DNA of 54,431 bases, taken from contig JAJTDK010000029.1 of NCBI GenBank assembly GCA_021300495.1, positions 1 through 54,431 on the forward strand, in the 5' to 3' direction. Shown here piece after piece: positions 46,010-54,431 of the stretch (position 1 is its first letter; each line of letters starts with the position of its first letter). The notes under the pieces were generated by a model. That model did not search any database. It was given only the letters and a program-made list of their open reading frames with translations, and was not told the DNA's origin. Source of the DNA: Limnohabitans sp. (GTDB taxonomy: Bacteria; Pseudomonadota; Gammaproteobacteria; Burkholderiales; Burkholderiaceae_C). The position numbers and the translations under genes are program-made.

Positions 46010-46564
46010 ATGGAATACAACTTTATTTTGAAATATCAAATTGACCATGGTGAAGATGCAGGAGATAGCATTGCAGAACGATTAGGGGGGGGTGGGTGTG
46101 ACGATGCCTTGTTGGGCTTGGGACAGCCGGGCCGCATTGCCCTTAACTTTTGTCGCCAAGCAAAGTCAGCTGAAAATGCGCTTTTATCGGCATTGTCAGA
46201 TGTTAAGGCAGCACTCCCTGAAGCTGTCTTAATTGAAGCTGCACCCGATTTCGTTGGTTTATCCGATGTGGCCGATTCGGTCGGTGTGACGCGTCAAAAC
46301 CTGCGCAAACTCATGTTGCAACATCATGCTAGCTTCCCTTTGCCCATCCATGAAGGCAAGGCAGTCATGTGGCATCTTTCTGACATGTTGCGATGGCTTC
46401 AGCAAAAAATGGCATACAAAGTCAGCGAAAGCGACTTGCAATTGGCAGAACATGATGGACTGGACCGATCGGCATTGCCGGTTTTTCCATCGCCTTCTGA
46501 CGCAGCACACCATGCTTTACACCGAGATGGTCACCACCGGTGCCATCCGTCACGGCAGTGTTGA
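46010..46564 (+). pseudogene. Putative DNA-binding protein, C-terminus replaced by dusA sequence
   Basis: The frame encodes MEYNFILKYQIDHGEDAG...GRIALNFCRQAKSAENALLS, then a helix-turn-helix segment (FVGLSDVADSVGVTRQNLRK). PIHEGKAVMWHLSDMLRWLQ is the expected next helix. It resembles small Burkholderiales DNA-binding proteins (recalled). Homology ends near KVSESDLQLAE (about 46448). From there the frame runs through dusA DNA out of frame until 46564 (DGLDRSALPVFP onward), which is meaningless sequence. The 3' end of the gene has thus been lost at the same point where the 5' end of dusA is missing. A run of eight G's at 46085 does not break the frame. Confidence 0.7.
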
Positions 46565-47426
46565 GCGTCATTTGCGGTTCAATGCTGAGGAGCATCCTGT
46601 GGCCTTGCAGTTGGGCGGCAGTGATGCCGCCGATTTAGCCTATGCCGCTAAATTGGGTGAGCAGTGGGGCTACAACGAAATCAATTTAAATTGCGGTTGC
46701 CCTAGCGACCGTGTCCAGCGCGGTGCTTTTGGCGCTTGCCTCATGAACGAACCGCAGTTGGTTGCCGATGGTGTCAAGGCCATGGTGGATGTAGTCTCAG
46801 TGCCCGTCACAGTTAAGCACCGCATTGGCATTGACCAAATTGAAAGCTACGATTTTGTTCGAGACTTTGTGGGCACTGTGAAAGAAGCCGGCTGCAATGT
46901 GTTCATTGTGCATGCGCGCAATGCTTGGCTTAATGGCTTGTCGCCCAAAGAGAATCGCGAGATTCCGCCTTTGAGGTATGAACTGGCTTATCAGTTGAAA
47001 AAAGATTTTCCAGAACTCACCATTGCCATCAATGGTGGCATTACGCGCAATGAACAAATTGCAGAGCACTTGCTAGAGGTCGATGGCGTGATGATTGGCC
47101 GTGAGGCTTATTACAACCCTTGGCTACTCACCACTTGGGATGAAACATTTTTTCAGCAACCAGCACAAAGCGTTCAGTCTAAATCTGTGCTTTCACGGGA
47201 AGACGTGGAAGAAGCCATGGTGACTTACATGGAGCGTGCGTTCAAAGAGGATGGCTGTCCTTGGTATGCCATCGCAAGACACATGCTGGGGCTTTATCAC
47301 GCAGAAAGAGGAGGGCGCTTGTGGCGCCAGGTGTGGAGTAATCACAAGCTCAAGCCGCAACCCCCTAGGGAAGTGATGCAGTTGGCACGCGAAGCGCTTG
47401 CTCGGGGTGCAGAAGTCCCTGCTTAA
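46452..47426 (+). CDS. dusA: tRNA-dihydrouridine(20/20a) synthase DusA, N-terminally truncated
   Basis: An FMN enzyme that reduces U20/U20a in tRNA D-loops. MMDWTDRHCRFFHRLL matches the family from the Met of the APM(L/M)DWTDRHC motif. The rest is complete: VALQLGGSDAADLAYAAKLG, NEINLNCGCPSDRVQRGAFG with the catalytic Cys, HARNAWLNGLSPKENREIPP and MIGREAYYNPW. The normal 10-25 leading residues, including the first beta strand RxSVAP that contacts FMN, are absent. ATG 46452 would be the only sensible start left. Activity is doubtful unless the junction is an error. It converges on the GntR gene, with a 4-base overlap. Confidence 0.82.
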   Translation: MMDWTDRHCRFFHRLLTQHTMLYTEMVTTGAIRHGSVERHLRFNAEEHPVALQLGGSDAADLAYAAKLGEQWGYNEINLNCGCPSDRVQRGAFGACLMNEPQLVADGVKAMVDVVSVPVTVKHRIGIDQIESYDFVRDFVGTVKEAGCNVFIVHARNAWLNGLSPKENREIPPLRYELAYQLKKDFPELTIAINGGITRNEQIAEHLLEVDGVMIGREAYYNPWLLTTWDETFFQQPAQSVQSKSVLSREDVEEAMVTYMERAFKEDGCPWYAIARHMLGLYHAERGGRLWRQVWSNHKLKPQPPREVMQLAREALARGAEVPA

Positions 47427-48106
47427 GTGGTGCTGGCTGCCACTAAACCATTTTCAAAATGTTCACGCATACGAGCCGAAGTTGTAGCTGGATCTTTGGC
47501 AAGCAAGGCGGCCATGATGGCTTGGTGCTCTTTCAATGACTCCGTAATGCGCCCTGTTTTAAACAGCGAGTTATGGCGGTTGAGCTTCATCACTTTGCGC
47601 AAGTCAGCCACCATTTGATCGCGCCACTTGTTTTGCGCCAACTCTAGCAAACACATGTGAAATGCTTCGTTCACTTCAAAGAACTTATCGTGTTTTTCTT
47701 TGCCGGGTTTGCCAGCGGCTTCAAGGTCTGCATGGAGTGATTGCAGCTTCTTTAAATCTGCAGAGGAGGCGGTTTGGGCCACCACAGCGGCTGCATCACT
47801 TTCTAAAAGACTCAGCAAGTGATACACGTCTCGCAAGTCTTTTTCTGAAACCTCGGTCACATAAGCCCCGCGTCGCACCTTCATGGTGACCAAGCCTTCA
47901 GCGGCCAAAACCTTCAACGCCTCCCGCAAAGGGGTACGACTAATGCCGTAGGCCTTGGAGATTTGGAGCTCGTCAATCCAACTGCCTGGCTCGAGTTCTC
48001 GGCTGAAGATACGCTGCCGAATGAGTTCAGCAACTTCTTCGTAGAGCGCTCGGGGCGCCAAAGAGGGGACAGCGGACAGGGCAGACATGGTGGATAAATC
48101 GTTCAA
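47423..48106 (-). CDS. GntR-family transcriptional regulator (FCD subfamily)
   Basis: A 227-residue regulator. The N-terminal winged helix has LYEEVAELIRQRIFSRELEP and the helix-turn-helix LQISKAYGISRTPLREALKV followed by LAAEGLVTMKVRRGAYV. The helical FCD ligand domain follows (LRDVYHLLSLLESDAAAVVA and FFEVNEAFHMCLLELAQN). It is divergent from the methylmalonyl-CoA mutase operon, with 89 bases between starts, so it probably controls it and senses a small carboxylic acid (inference). Confidence 0.9.
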   Translation of the reverse strand: MNDLSTMSALSAVPSLAPRALYEEVAELIRQRIFSRELEPGSWIDELQISKAYGISRTPLREALKVLAAEGLVTMKVRRGAYVTEVSEKDLRDVYHLLSLLESDAAAVVAQTASSADLKKLQSLHADLEAAGKPGKEKHDKFFEVNEAFHMCLLELAQNKWRDQMVADLRKVMKLNRHNSLFKTGRITESLKEHQAIMAALLAKDPATTSARMREHFENGLVAASTT

Positions 48107-48128
48107 ATTGGCCTAAAGTGAGCCGTTT

Positions 48129-48182
48129 TGCAAATTGTAAGGCAGGTACAATATTTTGCATCAATAATTATGAATCATATTG
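48129..48182. promoter_or_regulatory. Inverted repeats in the GntR/mcmA intergenic region, candidate operator
   Basis: ATTGTA (48134-48139) and TACAAT (48147-48152) flank AGGCAGG. Outside them TGCAAA (48129-48134) and TTTTGCA (48154-48160) extend the symmetry with a three-base offset. A second pair, CAATA and TATTG (48162-48166 and 48178-48182), lies near the mcmA start. TTGTA/TACAA half-sites resemble those of FCD-type GntR proteins, and TACAAT may double as a -10 box. Confidence 0.5.
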
Positions 48183-48195
48183 AGGATTTCGCGAC

Positions 48196-50352
48196 ATGAC
48201 CGACCCGAAGAACGAATTCAAGACCGCACAGCTGGACGACTGGCTGCGTGCCGCTCAAAAGTCGGCGCCGGGTGGCAATGTCGAAGCCCTTAACTGGAAA
48301 ACCCCCGACGGCATTTCCGTCAAGCCTTTGTACACGGCCGAAGACACCGCCAACTTACCCTACGCCAACACCTTGCCAGGCTTCGAGCCCTTCTTGCGTG
48401 GCCCGCAAGCCACCATGTACTCGGTGCGCCCTTGGACCATTCGTCAATACGCTGGTTTTTCAACTGCCGAAGAGTCCAATGCCTTTTATCGCAAAGCTTT
48501 GGCCGCCGGCGGTCAAGGCGTGTCGGTAGCTTTCGACTTGGCGACACACCGCGGTTATGACTCCGACCATCCCCGTGTCACTGGCGACGTGGGCAAAGCA
48601 GGCGTAGCCATTGACTCTGTTGAGGACATGAAGATTTTGTTTGACCAGATTCCTTTAGACAAGGTGTCTGTGTCTATGACCATGAACGGCGCGGTATTGC
48701 CTGTGTTGGCAGGTTACGTGGTGGCCGCTGAAGAGCAGGGCGTCAGCCAAGACAAATTGTCTGGAACCATTCAGAACGACATTCTGAAAGAGTTCATGGT
48801 GCGCAACACCTACATTTACCCGCCCGAGCCCTCGATGAAAATCATTGGCGACATCATTGAGTACACGGCCAAGCACATGCCGAAGTTCAACTCCATTTCG
48901 ATTTCGGGCTATCACATGCAAGAAGCCGGTGCCAACCAAGCACTCGAGATGGCCTTTACCCTGGCAGACGGCAAAGAGTATGTCAAAACCGCCATAGCCA
49001 AGGGCATGGATGTGGACGACTTCGCTGGCCGCTTGTCCTTTTTCTGGGCAGTGGGTATGAATTTCTATTTGGAAATTGCCAAGATGCGCGCCGCACGTTT
49101 GCTATGGTGCCGAATCATGAAGGGCTTCGAGGCCAAGAATCCCAAGAGCCTCATGTTGCGCACACACAGCCAAACTTCGGGCTGGTCCCTGACCGAGCAA
49201 GACCCCTACAACAACGTGGTGCGCACCACCATCGAAGCCATGGCTGCGGTGTTTGGCGGCACGCAATCTTTGCACACCAACAGCTTTGATGAAGCCATTG
49301 CTTTGCCCACCGAGTTCAGCTCACGCATTGCGCGCAACACCCAGTTGATCATTCAAGAAGAGACGCACATTGCCAATGTGATCGATCCTTGGGCTGGCAG
49401 CTACATGATGGAATCGCTGACCCAAGAAATGGCTGACAAAGCTTGGGCCATCATTGAAGAAGTGGAAGCCATGGGCGGCATGACCAAAGCGGTAGACAGC
49501 GGATGGGCCAAGCTCAAAATTGAAGCGGCAGCGGCAGAAAAACAAGCACGCATCGACTCTGGCAAAGATGTGATTGTGGGCGTCAACAAATACAAGCTGG
49601 CCAAAGAAGACCCGATTGATATTTTGGCCATTGACAACGTGAGAGTGCGTGATGGTCAGATAGACCGCTTGAAGAAAATTCGCGCAACTCGCGACACTGC
49701 CAAAGTTCAAGCCGCATTGGACGCACTCACGGCCTCCGCCGAAAGCGGTCAAGGCAATTTGCTAGAACTTAGCATTCAAGCCATTCGCTTGCGCGCCACC
49801 GTGGGCGAGGTGTCTGATGCATTGGAAAAAGTTTTTGGGCGCCACCGCGCCGATACTCAGAAGGTGACCGGCGTGTACGCAGCAGCTTATGACTCAGCAG
49901 AAGGCTGGGACCAACTCAAAAAAGAAATCAACGACTTTGCCGATGCCAAGGGGCGCCGTCCTCGCGTGATGATCAGCAAGCTGGGTCAAGACGGTCACGA
50001 CCGTGGTGCCAAAGTGGTGGCTACAGCCTTTGCCGATTTGGGCTTTGATGTGGACATGGGCCCCTTGTTCCAAACGCCTGAGGAATGTGCGCGCCAAGCC
50101 ATTGAAAACGATGTGCATGCTGTGGGCGTGTCTACCTTAGCGGCAGGTCACAAAACCTTGGTGCCCGCGATCATTGAAGAACTGAAGAAGCAAGGCGCAG
50201 ACGACATCATTGTGTTTGTGGGCGGCGTCATTCCACGGCAAGATTACGACTTCTTGTACGAAGCAGGCGTGAAGGGCATCTACGGCCCAGGCACCCCCAT
50301 TCCCGCCAGTGCCAAAGATGTGCTGGAGCAAATCAAGAAGGCATTAGGTTGA
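48196..50352 (+). CDS. mcmA: Methylmalonyl-CoA mutase (single-chain, B12-dependent)
   Basis: A 718-residue enzyme that interconverts methylmalonyl-CoA and succinyl-CoA. The substrate barrel has [39 protein letters not shown] and [11 protein letters not shown]. The C-terminal cobalamin domain carries the base-off motif [20 protein letters not shown] and [17 protein letters not shown]. Length and motifs fit the fused alpha-type subunit that works as a homodimer. First gene of the operon; meaB begins within its stop. Confidence 0.95.
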   Translation: MTDPKNEFKTAQLDDWLRAAQKSAPGGNVEALNWKTPDGISVKPLYTAEDTANLPYANTLPGFEPFLRGPQATMYSVRPWTIRQYAGFSTAEESNAFYRKALAAGGQGVSVAFDLATHRGYDSDHPRVTGDVGKAGVAIDSVEDMKILFDQIPLDKVSVSMTMNGAVLPVLAGYVVAAEEQGVSQDKLSGTIQNDILKEFMVRNTYIYPPEPSMKIIGDIIEYTAKHMPKFNSISISGYHMQEAGANQALEMAFTLADGKEYVKTAIAKGMDVDDFAGRLSFFWAVGMNFYLEIAKMRAARLLWCRIMKGFEAKNPKSLMLRTHSQTSGWSLTEQDPYNNVVRTTIEAMAAVFGGTQSLHTNSFDEAIALPTEFSSRIARNTQLIIQEETHIANVIDPWAGSYMMESLTQEMADKAWAIIEEVEAMGGMTKAVDSGWAKLKIEAAAAEKQARIDSGKDVIVGVNKYKLAKEDPIDILAIDNVRVRDGQIDRLKKIRATRDTAKVQAALDALTASAESGQGNLLELSIQAIRLRATVGEVSDALEKVFGRHRADTQKVTGVYAAAYDSAEGWDQLKKEINDFADAKGRRPRVMISKLGQDGHDRGAKVVATAFADLGFDVDMGPLFQTPEECARQAIENDVHAVGVSTLAAGHKTLVPAIIEELKKQGADDIIVFVGGVIPRQDYDFLYEAGVKGIYGPGTPIPASAKDVLEQIKKALG

Positions 50353-51374
50353 ATCCGAAAGACCTCATGCAGGGTGTGTTGCTGGGTGAGCCTGCGGTTC
50401 AACGCCGTGCCATGGCCAAGTCCATTACCTTGCTCGAGTCCACATTGCCATCCGATCGAATGCTGGCAGATGAATTGCTCACGGGCTTGTTGCCGCATTC
50501 GGGCAAATCATTTCGTTTGGGTATCAGCGGTGTGCCTGGCGTGGGCAAGTCAACGTTCATTGAAGCGCTGGGGCTTTTCTTAATCGCACAAGGTCATCGT
50601 GTGGCCGTGCTGGCCATCGATCCTTCCTCCACGGTGTCTGGTGGTTCCATCTTGGGTGATAAAACCCGCATGGAACACCTCAGTGTTCATGAAAAAGCGT
50701 ACATTCGACCCAGTCCATCAAGTGGCACACTGGGTGGCGTGGCCGAAAAAACGCGCGAAGCCATGTTGGTATGCGAAGCCGCAGGTTACGACGTGGTCAT
50801 TGTAGAAACAGTGGGTGTGGGTCAAAGCGAAACCGCCGTGGCCAACATGACCGACATGTTTGTGCTCATGCAACTACCCAATGCGGGTGACGATTTGCAA
50901 GCGATTAAAAAAGGCGTGATGGAGTTGGCCGACTTAGTGGTCATCAACAAAGCCGACATTGATGCCTCTGCTGCTACACGCGCTGAAGCCCAAATTACCA
51001 GCGCATTGCGATTGCTGGGCATGCACGGGCACCCTGATCACGCGCATTTTGACGAAGAAATTTGGCATCCAGAAGTGATTCAAATTAGCGCTCTTTTAAA
51101 CCAAGGCGTCGACAGCTTTTGGCACCGTGTTTTGAAGTTCAAACGTTTGCAACTTGCCAAGCAAAAGTTTGAGCAGCGCAGGCAAGGGCAAGCCCAGTCG
51201 TGGATGTGGGAGCGCATTGATGCAGGCCTAAAGCAAAACTTTCGAGGTCAAGCCAATGTGAAAGCGCTTCTGCCTGAACTCACGCAGATGGTGATTTCGG
51301 GCCAAGTCCCAGCCTCCACTGCAGCCAGACAATTGCTAGCCGCTTATCAAGCGACTGGCTTTCCAAAAAATTGA
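50349..51374 (+). CDS. meaB: Methylmalonyl-CoA mutase-associated GTPase (MeaB/ArgK family)
   Basis: A 341-residue G3E GTPase that protects and reloads the mutase with adenosylcobalamin. The P-loop is [58 protein letters not shown] and [12 protein letters not shown] are family-specific; VINKADID is the base-recognition motif. The frame opens at TTG 50349, overlapping the mcmA stop ([10 protein letters not shown]); ATG 50367 is an alternative. Tight coupling to mcmA fits its chaperone role. Confidence 0.94.
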   Translation: MNPKDLMQGVLLGEPAVQRRAMAKSITLLESTLPSDRMLADELLTGLLPHSGKSFRLGISGVPGVGKSTFIEALGLFLIAQGHRVAVLAIDPSSTVSGGSILGDKTRMEHLSVHEKAYIRPSPSSGTLGGVAEKTREAMLVCEAAGYDVVIVETVGVGQSETAVANMTDMFVLMQLPNAGDDLQAIKKGVMELADLVVINKADIDASAATRAEAQITSALRLLGMHGHPDHAHFDEEIWHPEVIQISALLNQGVDSFWHRVLKFKRLQLAKQKFEQRRQGQAQSWMWERIDAGLKQNFRGQANVKALLPELTQMVISGQVPASTAARQLLAAYQATGFPKN

Positions 51375-51400
51375 ACTATCCGTATTGAAGCGAGTAAATC

Positions 51401-52933
51401 ATGCAAGACATCATTCAACAACTTGAACAAAAACGCGCAGCTGCACGCTTAGGGGGCGGACAAAAACGCATTGATGCACAACATGCCAAGGGCAAGCTTA
51501 CAGCGCGCGAGCGCTTAGAAGTATTGCTAGACGAAGGCACCTTCGAAGAGTGGGACATGTTTGTCGAGCACCGCTGCACAGACTTTGGCATGCAAGACAA
51601 CAAAATTCCGGGCGACGGTGTGGTCACCGGCTACGGCATGATCAATGGCCGCTTGGTGTTTGTGTACAGCCAAGACTTCACGGTGTTTGGTGGCGCTTTG
51701 TCTGAATCGCATGCCGAGAAGATTTGCAAAATCATGGACCAAGCCATGAAGGTGGGTGCCCCCGTGATTGGCTTAAACGATTCGGGTGGTGCCCGTATTC
51801 AAGAGGGCGTAGCTTCTTTGGGGGGCTATGCTGAAGTGTTTCAGCGCAATGCCATGGCCAGTGGCGTCATTCCTCAAATTAGCATGATCATGGGCCCCTC
51901 AGCGGGTGGTGCAGTGTATTCACCCGCCATGACCGACTTTATTTTCATGGTGAAAGACAGCTCTTACATGTTTGTCACAGGCCCTGAAGTGGTGAAGACA
52001 GTGACGCATGAAGAAGTGACAGCCGAAGAATTGGGCGGCGCATTAACGCACACCACCAAGAGCGGTGTGGCCGACATGGCCTTTGAGAACGACGTAGAAG
52101 CATTGCTCATGCTGCGTCGTTTGTACAACTACCTGCCACTGAACAATCGCGAAAAATCGCCGATGCGCGCCAGCGGCGATCCTACCGACAGGCTGGACCA
52201 AAGCTTGAACACCTTGGTTCCGCTGAACGCCAACCAAGCCTACGACATGAAAGAGCTAATTTTGAAGACCGTTGACGACGGTGACTTCTTTGAACTCCAA
52301 CCCGACTACGCCAAAAATATCCTCATTGGTTTTGCCCGCATGGCCGGCCAAACCGTGGGCATTGTGGCCAATCAACCTTTGGTATTGGCGGGTTGCTTGG
52401 ACATAAAGAGTTCGATCAAAGCGGCCCGCTTTGTGCGCTTCTGCGATGCCTTCAGCATTCCTGTCATCACCTTTGTAGACGTGCCAGGTTTCATGCCTGG
52501 CACTTCACAAGAATACGGCGGCATCATCAAGCACGGTGCTAAGTTGCTCTATGCCTATGCAGAGTGCACAGTGCCCAAAATCACCGTCATTACTCGCAAA
52601 GCCTATGGCGGTGCTTATGACGTGATGGCCTCTAAGCACCTTAGAGGCGACGTAAACTTTGCCTGGCCCAATGCAGAAATTGCGGTGATGGGTGCCAAGG
52701 GCGCGGTAGAAATTATTTTCCGTGAAGACAAAAACGATCCCGTCAAGTTGGCGGCTCGCGAAGCTGAATACAAAGACCGCTTTGCCAACCCTTTCGTGGC
52801 CGGCGCACGCGGCTTCATTGACGACGTGATTCAACCGCACGAAACACGCAAACGCATTTGCCGTTCGTTGGTGATGTTGAAAGACAAAAAAGTTGAAAAC
52901 CCATGGCGGAAGCACGGCAACATTCCACTCTAA
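51401..52933 (+). CDS. pccB: Propionyl-CoA carboxylase beta subunit (carboxyltransferase)
   Basis: A 510-residue biotin-dependent carboxyltransferase. The N half has [40 protein letters not shown] and [20 protein letters not shown]. The C half has [20 protein letters not shown] and [16 protein letters not shown]. Ends [10 protein letters not shown], the usual terminus. It transfers CO2 from biotin to propionyl-CoA, giving the mutase its substrate. It follows meaB by 26 bases and precedes the biotin-carboxylase subunit gene. Confidence 0.95.
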   Translation: MQDIIQQLEQKRAAARLGGGQKRIDAQHAKGKLTARERLEVLLDEGTFEEWDMFVEHRCTDFGMQDNKIPGDGVVTGYGMINGRLVFVYSQDFTVFGGALSESHAEKICKIMDQAMKVGAPVIGLNDSGGARIQEGVASLGGYAEVFQRNAMASGVIPQISMIMGPSAGGAVYSPAMTDFIFMVKDSSYMFVTGPEVVKTVTHEEVTAEELGGALTHTTKSGVADMAFENDVEALLMLRRLYNYLPLNNREKSPMRASGDPTDRLDQSLNTLVPLNANQAYDMKELILKTVDDGDFFELQPDYAKNILIGFARMAGQTVGIVANQPLVLAGCLDIKSSIKAARFVRFCDAFSIPVITFVDVPGFMPGTSQEYGGIIKHGAKLLYAYAECTVPKITVITRKAYGGAYDVMASKHLRGDVNFAWPNAEIAVMGAKGAVEIIFREDKNDPVKLAAREAEYKDRFANPFVAGARGFIDDVIQPHETRKRICRSLVMLKDKKVENPWRKHGNIPL

Positions 52934-52983
52934 GTGGCATGACCGATAAAGCTTGAACGAAATACGCCATTAGGAGAAAAAAT

Positions 52984-54431
52984 ATGTTTACCAAAATTTT
53001 GATTGCCAACCGCGGTGAAATTGCCTGCCGTGTCATTGCTACGGCCAAGAAAATGGGCATTGCCACGGTTGCCGTTTATTCCGAAGCAGACAAAGAAGCA
53101 CGCCATGTGTCACTGGCCGACGAAGCTGTGCTGCTTGGCCCAGCGCCATCGCGCGAGTCTTATCTGGTGGCCGACAAAATCATTGCAGCGGCCAAAGCCA
53201 CAGGCGCGCAAGCCATTCATCCGGGTTATGGTTTCTTGTCTGAAAACGAAGCATTTTCTAAACGTTGTGAAGACGAGGGCATCGCCTTCATCGGCCCGCG
53301 CCACTTCTCCATTGCCGCCATGGGCGACAAAATTGCGTCTAAGAAGTTGGCCAACGAAGCCAAGGTCAACACCATTCCTGGTTACAACGACGCTATTGCC
53401 TCGGCAGAAGCTGCGGTCGACATTGCCAAAGGCATCGGCTATCCCGTCATGATCAAAGCTTCTGCAGGCGGCGGTGGCAAAGGCCTGCGTGTGGCAGCCA
53501 ACGACAAAGAAGCCTTTGAAGGTTTTACGTCCTGCAAAAACGAAGCCCTTAACTCCTTTGGTGATGACCGCGTCTTCATTGAGAAATTTGTGGAAGAACC
53601 AAGGCACATTGAAATTCAAGTCTTGGGCGACAGCCATGGCAACGTGATTTATTTGAACGAGCGTGAGTGCTCTATTCAACGCCGTCACCAAAAAGTGATT
53701 GAAGAAGCACCATCACCTTTCATCAGCGACGCCACGCGCATTGCGATGGGCGAGCAAGCTGTCGCCTTGGCCAAAGCGGTGCAGTACCAATCTGCTGGCA
53801 CAGTAGAGTTTGTGGTGGGCAAAGACCAAAGCTTCTACTTCTTGGAAATGAATACCCGCTTGCAAGTAGAGCACCCCGTCACAGAAGCTATCACGGGCAT
53901 CGACTTGGTCGAAATGATGATCCGTGTGGCCTATGGCGAAAAGTTGCCGATCACGCAAGCCGATGTGAAACGCAACGGTTGGGCCATTGAATGCCGCATC
54001 AATGCCGAAGATCCATTCCGAAATTTCTTGCCTTCCACAGGCCGTTTGGTGCGCTTCCAGACGCCAGTGCAAACCATGTTCCAGTCCAACACGCAAGACC
54101 TGTTGGGTGTGCGTGTAGACACGGGCGTACAAGATGGCGGTGAGATTCCCATGTACTACGACTCCATGATTGCCAAGCTCATTGTGCATGGCACCGATCG
54201 AAACGATGCCATTGCCAAAATGCGCGAAGCACTCAACGGTTTTGTGATTCGCGGCATCAGCTCCAACATTCCTTTTCAAGCGGCTTTGTTAGCCCATCCT
54301 AAGTTTGTGTCCGGCGACTTCAATACGGGTTTCATTGCAGAAAACTATGCGCATGGTTTTCGCGCTGAAGACGTACCGCACCATGACCCCGATTTCTTGG
54401 TCGCCTTGGCGGCATTTGTTCGACGCAAGTC
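52984..54431 (+). CDS. pccA: Propionyl-/acetyl-CoA carboxylase alpha subunit (biotin carboxylase), partial
   Basis: Starts MFTKILIANRGEIACRVIAT with AGGAGA upstream; the frame stays open to the window end (482 codons, no stop). The biotin carboxylase domain is complete: IHPGYGFLSENEAFSKRCED, the ATP-binding GGGGKGLR, FIEKFVEEPRHIEIQVLGDS, and the active-site EMNTRLQVEHPVTEAITGID. RVDTGVQDGGEIPMYYDSMI follows. The C-terminal biotin-carrier part with its MKM motif lies beyond the window. It carboxylates biotin with bicarbonate and ATP and hands it to PccB. Confidence 0.95.
   Translation, partial: MFTKILIANRGEIACRVIATAKKMGIATVAVYSEADKEARHVSLADEAVLLGPAPSRESYLVADKIIAAAKATGAQAIHPGYGFLSENEAFSKRCEDEGIAFIGPRHFSIAAMGDKIASKKLANEAKVNTIPGYNDAIASAEAAVDIAKGIGYPVMIKASAGGGGKGLRVAANDKEAFEGFTSCKNEALNSFGDDRVFIEKFVEEPRHIEIQVLGDSHGNVIYLNERECSIQRRHQKVIEEAPSPFISDATRIAMGEQAVALAKAVQYQSAGTVEFVVGKDQSFYFLEMNTRLQVEHPVTEAITGIDLVEMMIRVAYGEKLPITQADVKRNGWAIECRINAEDPFRNFLPSTGRLVRFQTPVQTMFQSNTQDLLGVRVDTGVQDGGEIPMYYDSMIAKLIVHGTDRNDAIAKMREALNGFVIRGISSNIPFQAALLAHPKFVSGDFNTGFIAENYAHGFRAEDVPHHDPDFLVALAAFVRRK

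Noticed and set aside
46085-46092. Run of eight G's in the HTH gene as a frameshift site
   Set aside because: The protein pattern on both sides (ERLGGGGCDDALLG) stays in one frame, so the run does not break the gene.

Overview
The window is a 54.4 kb piece of a proteobacterial chromosome. Gene content and order point to Burkholderiales, most likely Comamonadaceae: rho next to trxA; dnaX-ybaB-recR; gloB-methyltransferase-rnhA; ilvBNC-pssA-leuA; an ECF sigma/DUF3619/DUF3106/RDD cluster; aat-bpt; phaCAB; and mcmA-meaB-pccB-pccA. Base composition looks moderate for that family (impression only, not computed), and I do not name a genus. I saw no phage, insertion sequence, CRISPR array, tRNA or rRNA.

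Layout. 1-5.5 kb: rho (cut by the window edge), trxA, a flavoprotein, the 4.5S SRP RNA, dnaX, ybaB, recR. 5.6-9.9 kb: an orphan periplasmic binding protein, mltD, gloB, a methyltransferase. 9.8-14.5 kb: a 3'-truncated rnhA joined in frame to an RND adaptor gene, then an RND pump gene broken by an internal frame-changing deletion. 14.5-19.9 kb: moeA, mobA and moaA downstream of an SDR and an aldehyde dehydrogenase, all on the minus strand. 19.9-22.8 kb: a proton-pumping pyrophosphatase divergent from the soluble pyrophosphatase. 22.8-29 kb: FemAB-like protein, nadE-glnB, LOG-family protein, dgkA, RDD protein and the sigma-factor cluster. 29-35.3 kb: ilvB, ilvN, ilvC, pssA, leuA with several leader elements. 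35.4-40.5 kb: PBP7-like peptidase, IclR regulator, bpt-aat, maiA, pgeF, a small membrane protein. 40.6-45.6 kb: phaCAB, then an SPFH/NfeD pair. 46-47.4 kb: a truncated DNA-binding protein run into an N-terminally truncated dusA. 47.4 kb to the end: a GntR regulator divergent from the propionyl-CoA/methylmalonyl-CoA genes.

How the genes work together. The ilv/leu block makes branched-chain amino acids. A complete leu attenuator (Leu-rich leader peptide, antiterminator, terminator) precedes leuA, and a second Leu/Val-containing leader ORF precedes ilvB. The last operon carries propionyl-CoA carboxylation and methylmalonyl-CoA isomerisation to succinyl-CoA, with a dyad in its promoter region that could bind the divergent GntR protein. 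PhaCAB stores carbon as polyhydroxyalkanoate.

Most notable observations. (1) An A9 tract in dnaX has early stops in both alternative frames, the arrangement expected if short gamma subunits are made by slippage. (2) The leuA attenuator, the ilvB leader ORF and a two-tier hairpin before ilvN. (3) Interleaved, competing helices in the hppA leader. (4) Four gene-breaking junctions (rnhA/adaptor, RND pump, DUF3106, HTH/dusA) inside an otherwise intact housekeeping region; these are either real deletions or assembly/consensus errors. I found no clearly novel multigene system; the sigma/DUF3619/DUF3106/RDD cluster is the least characterised module.
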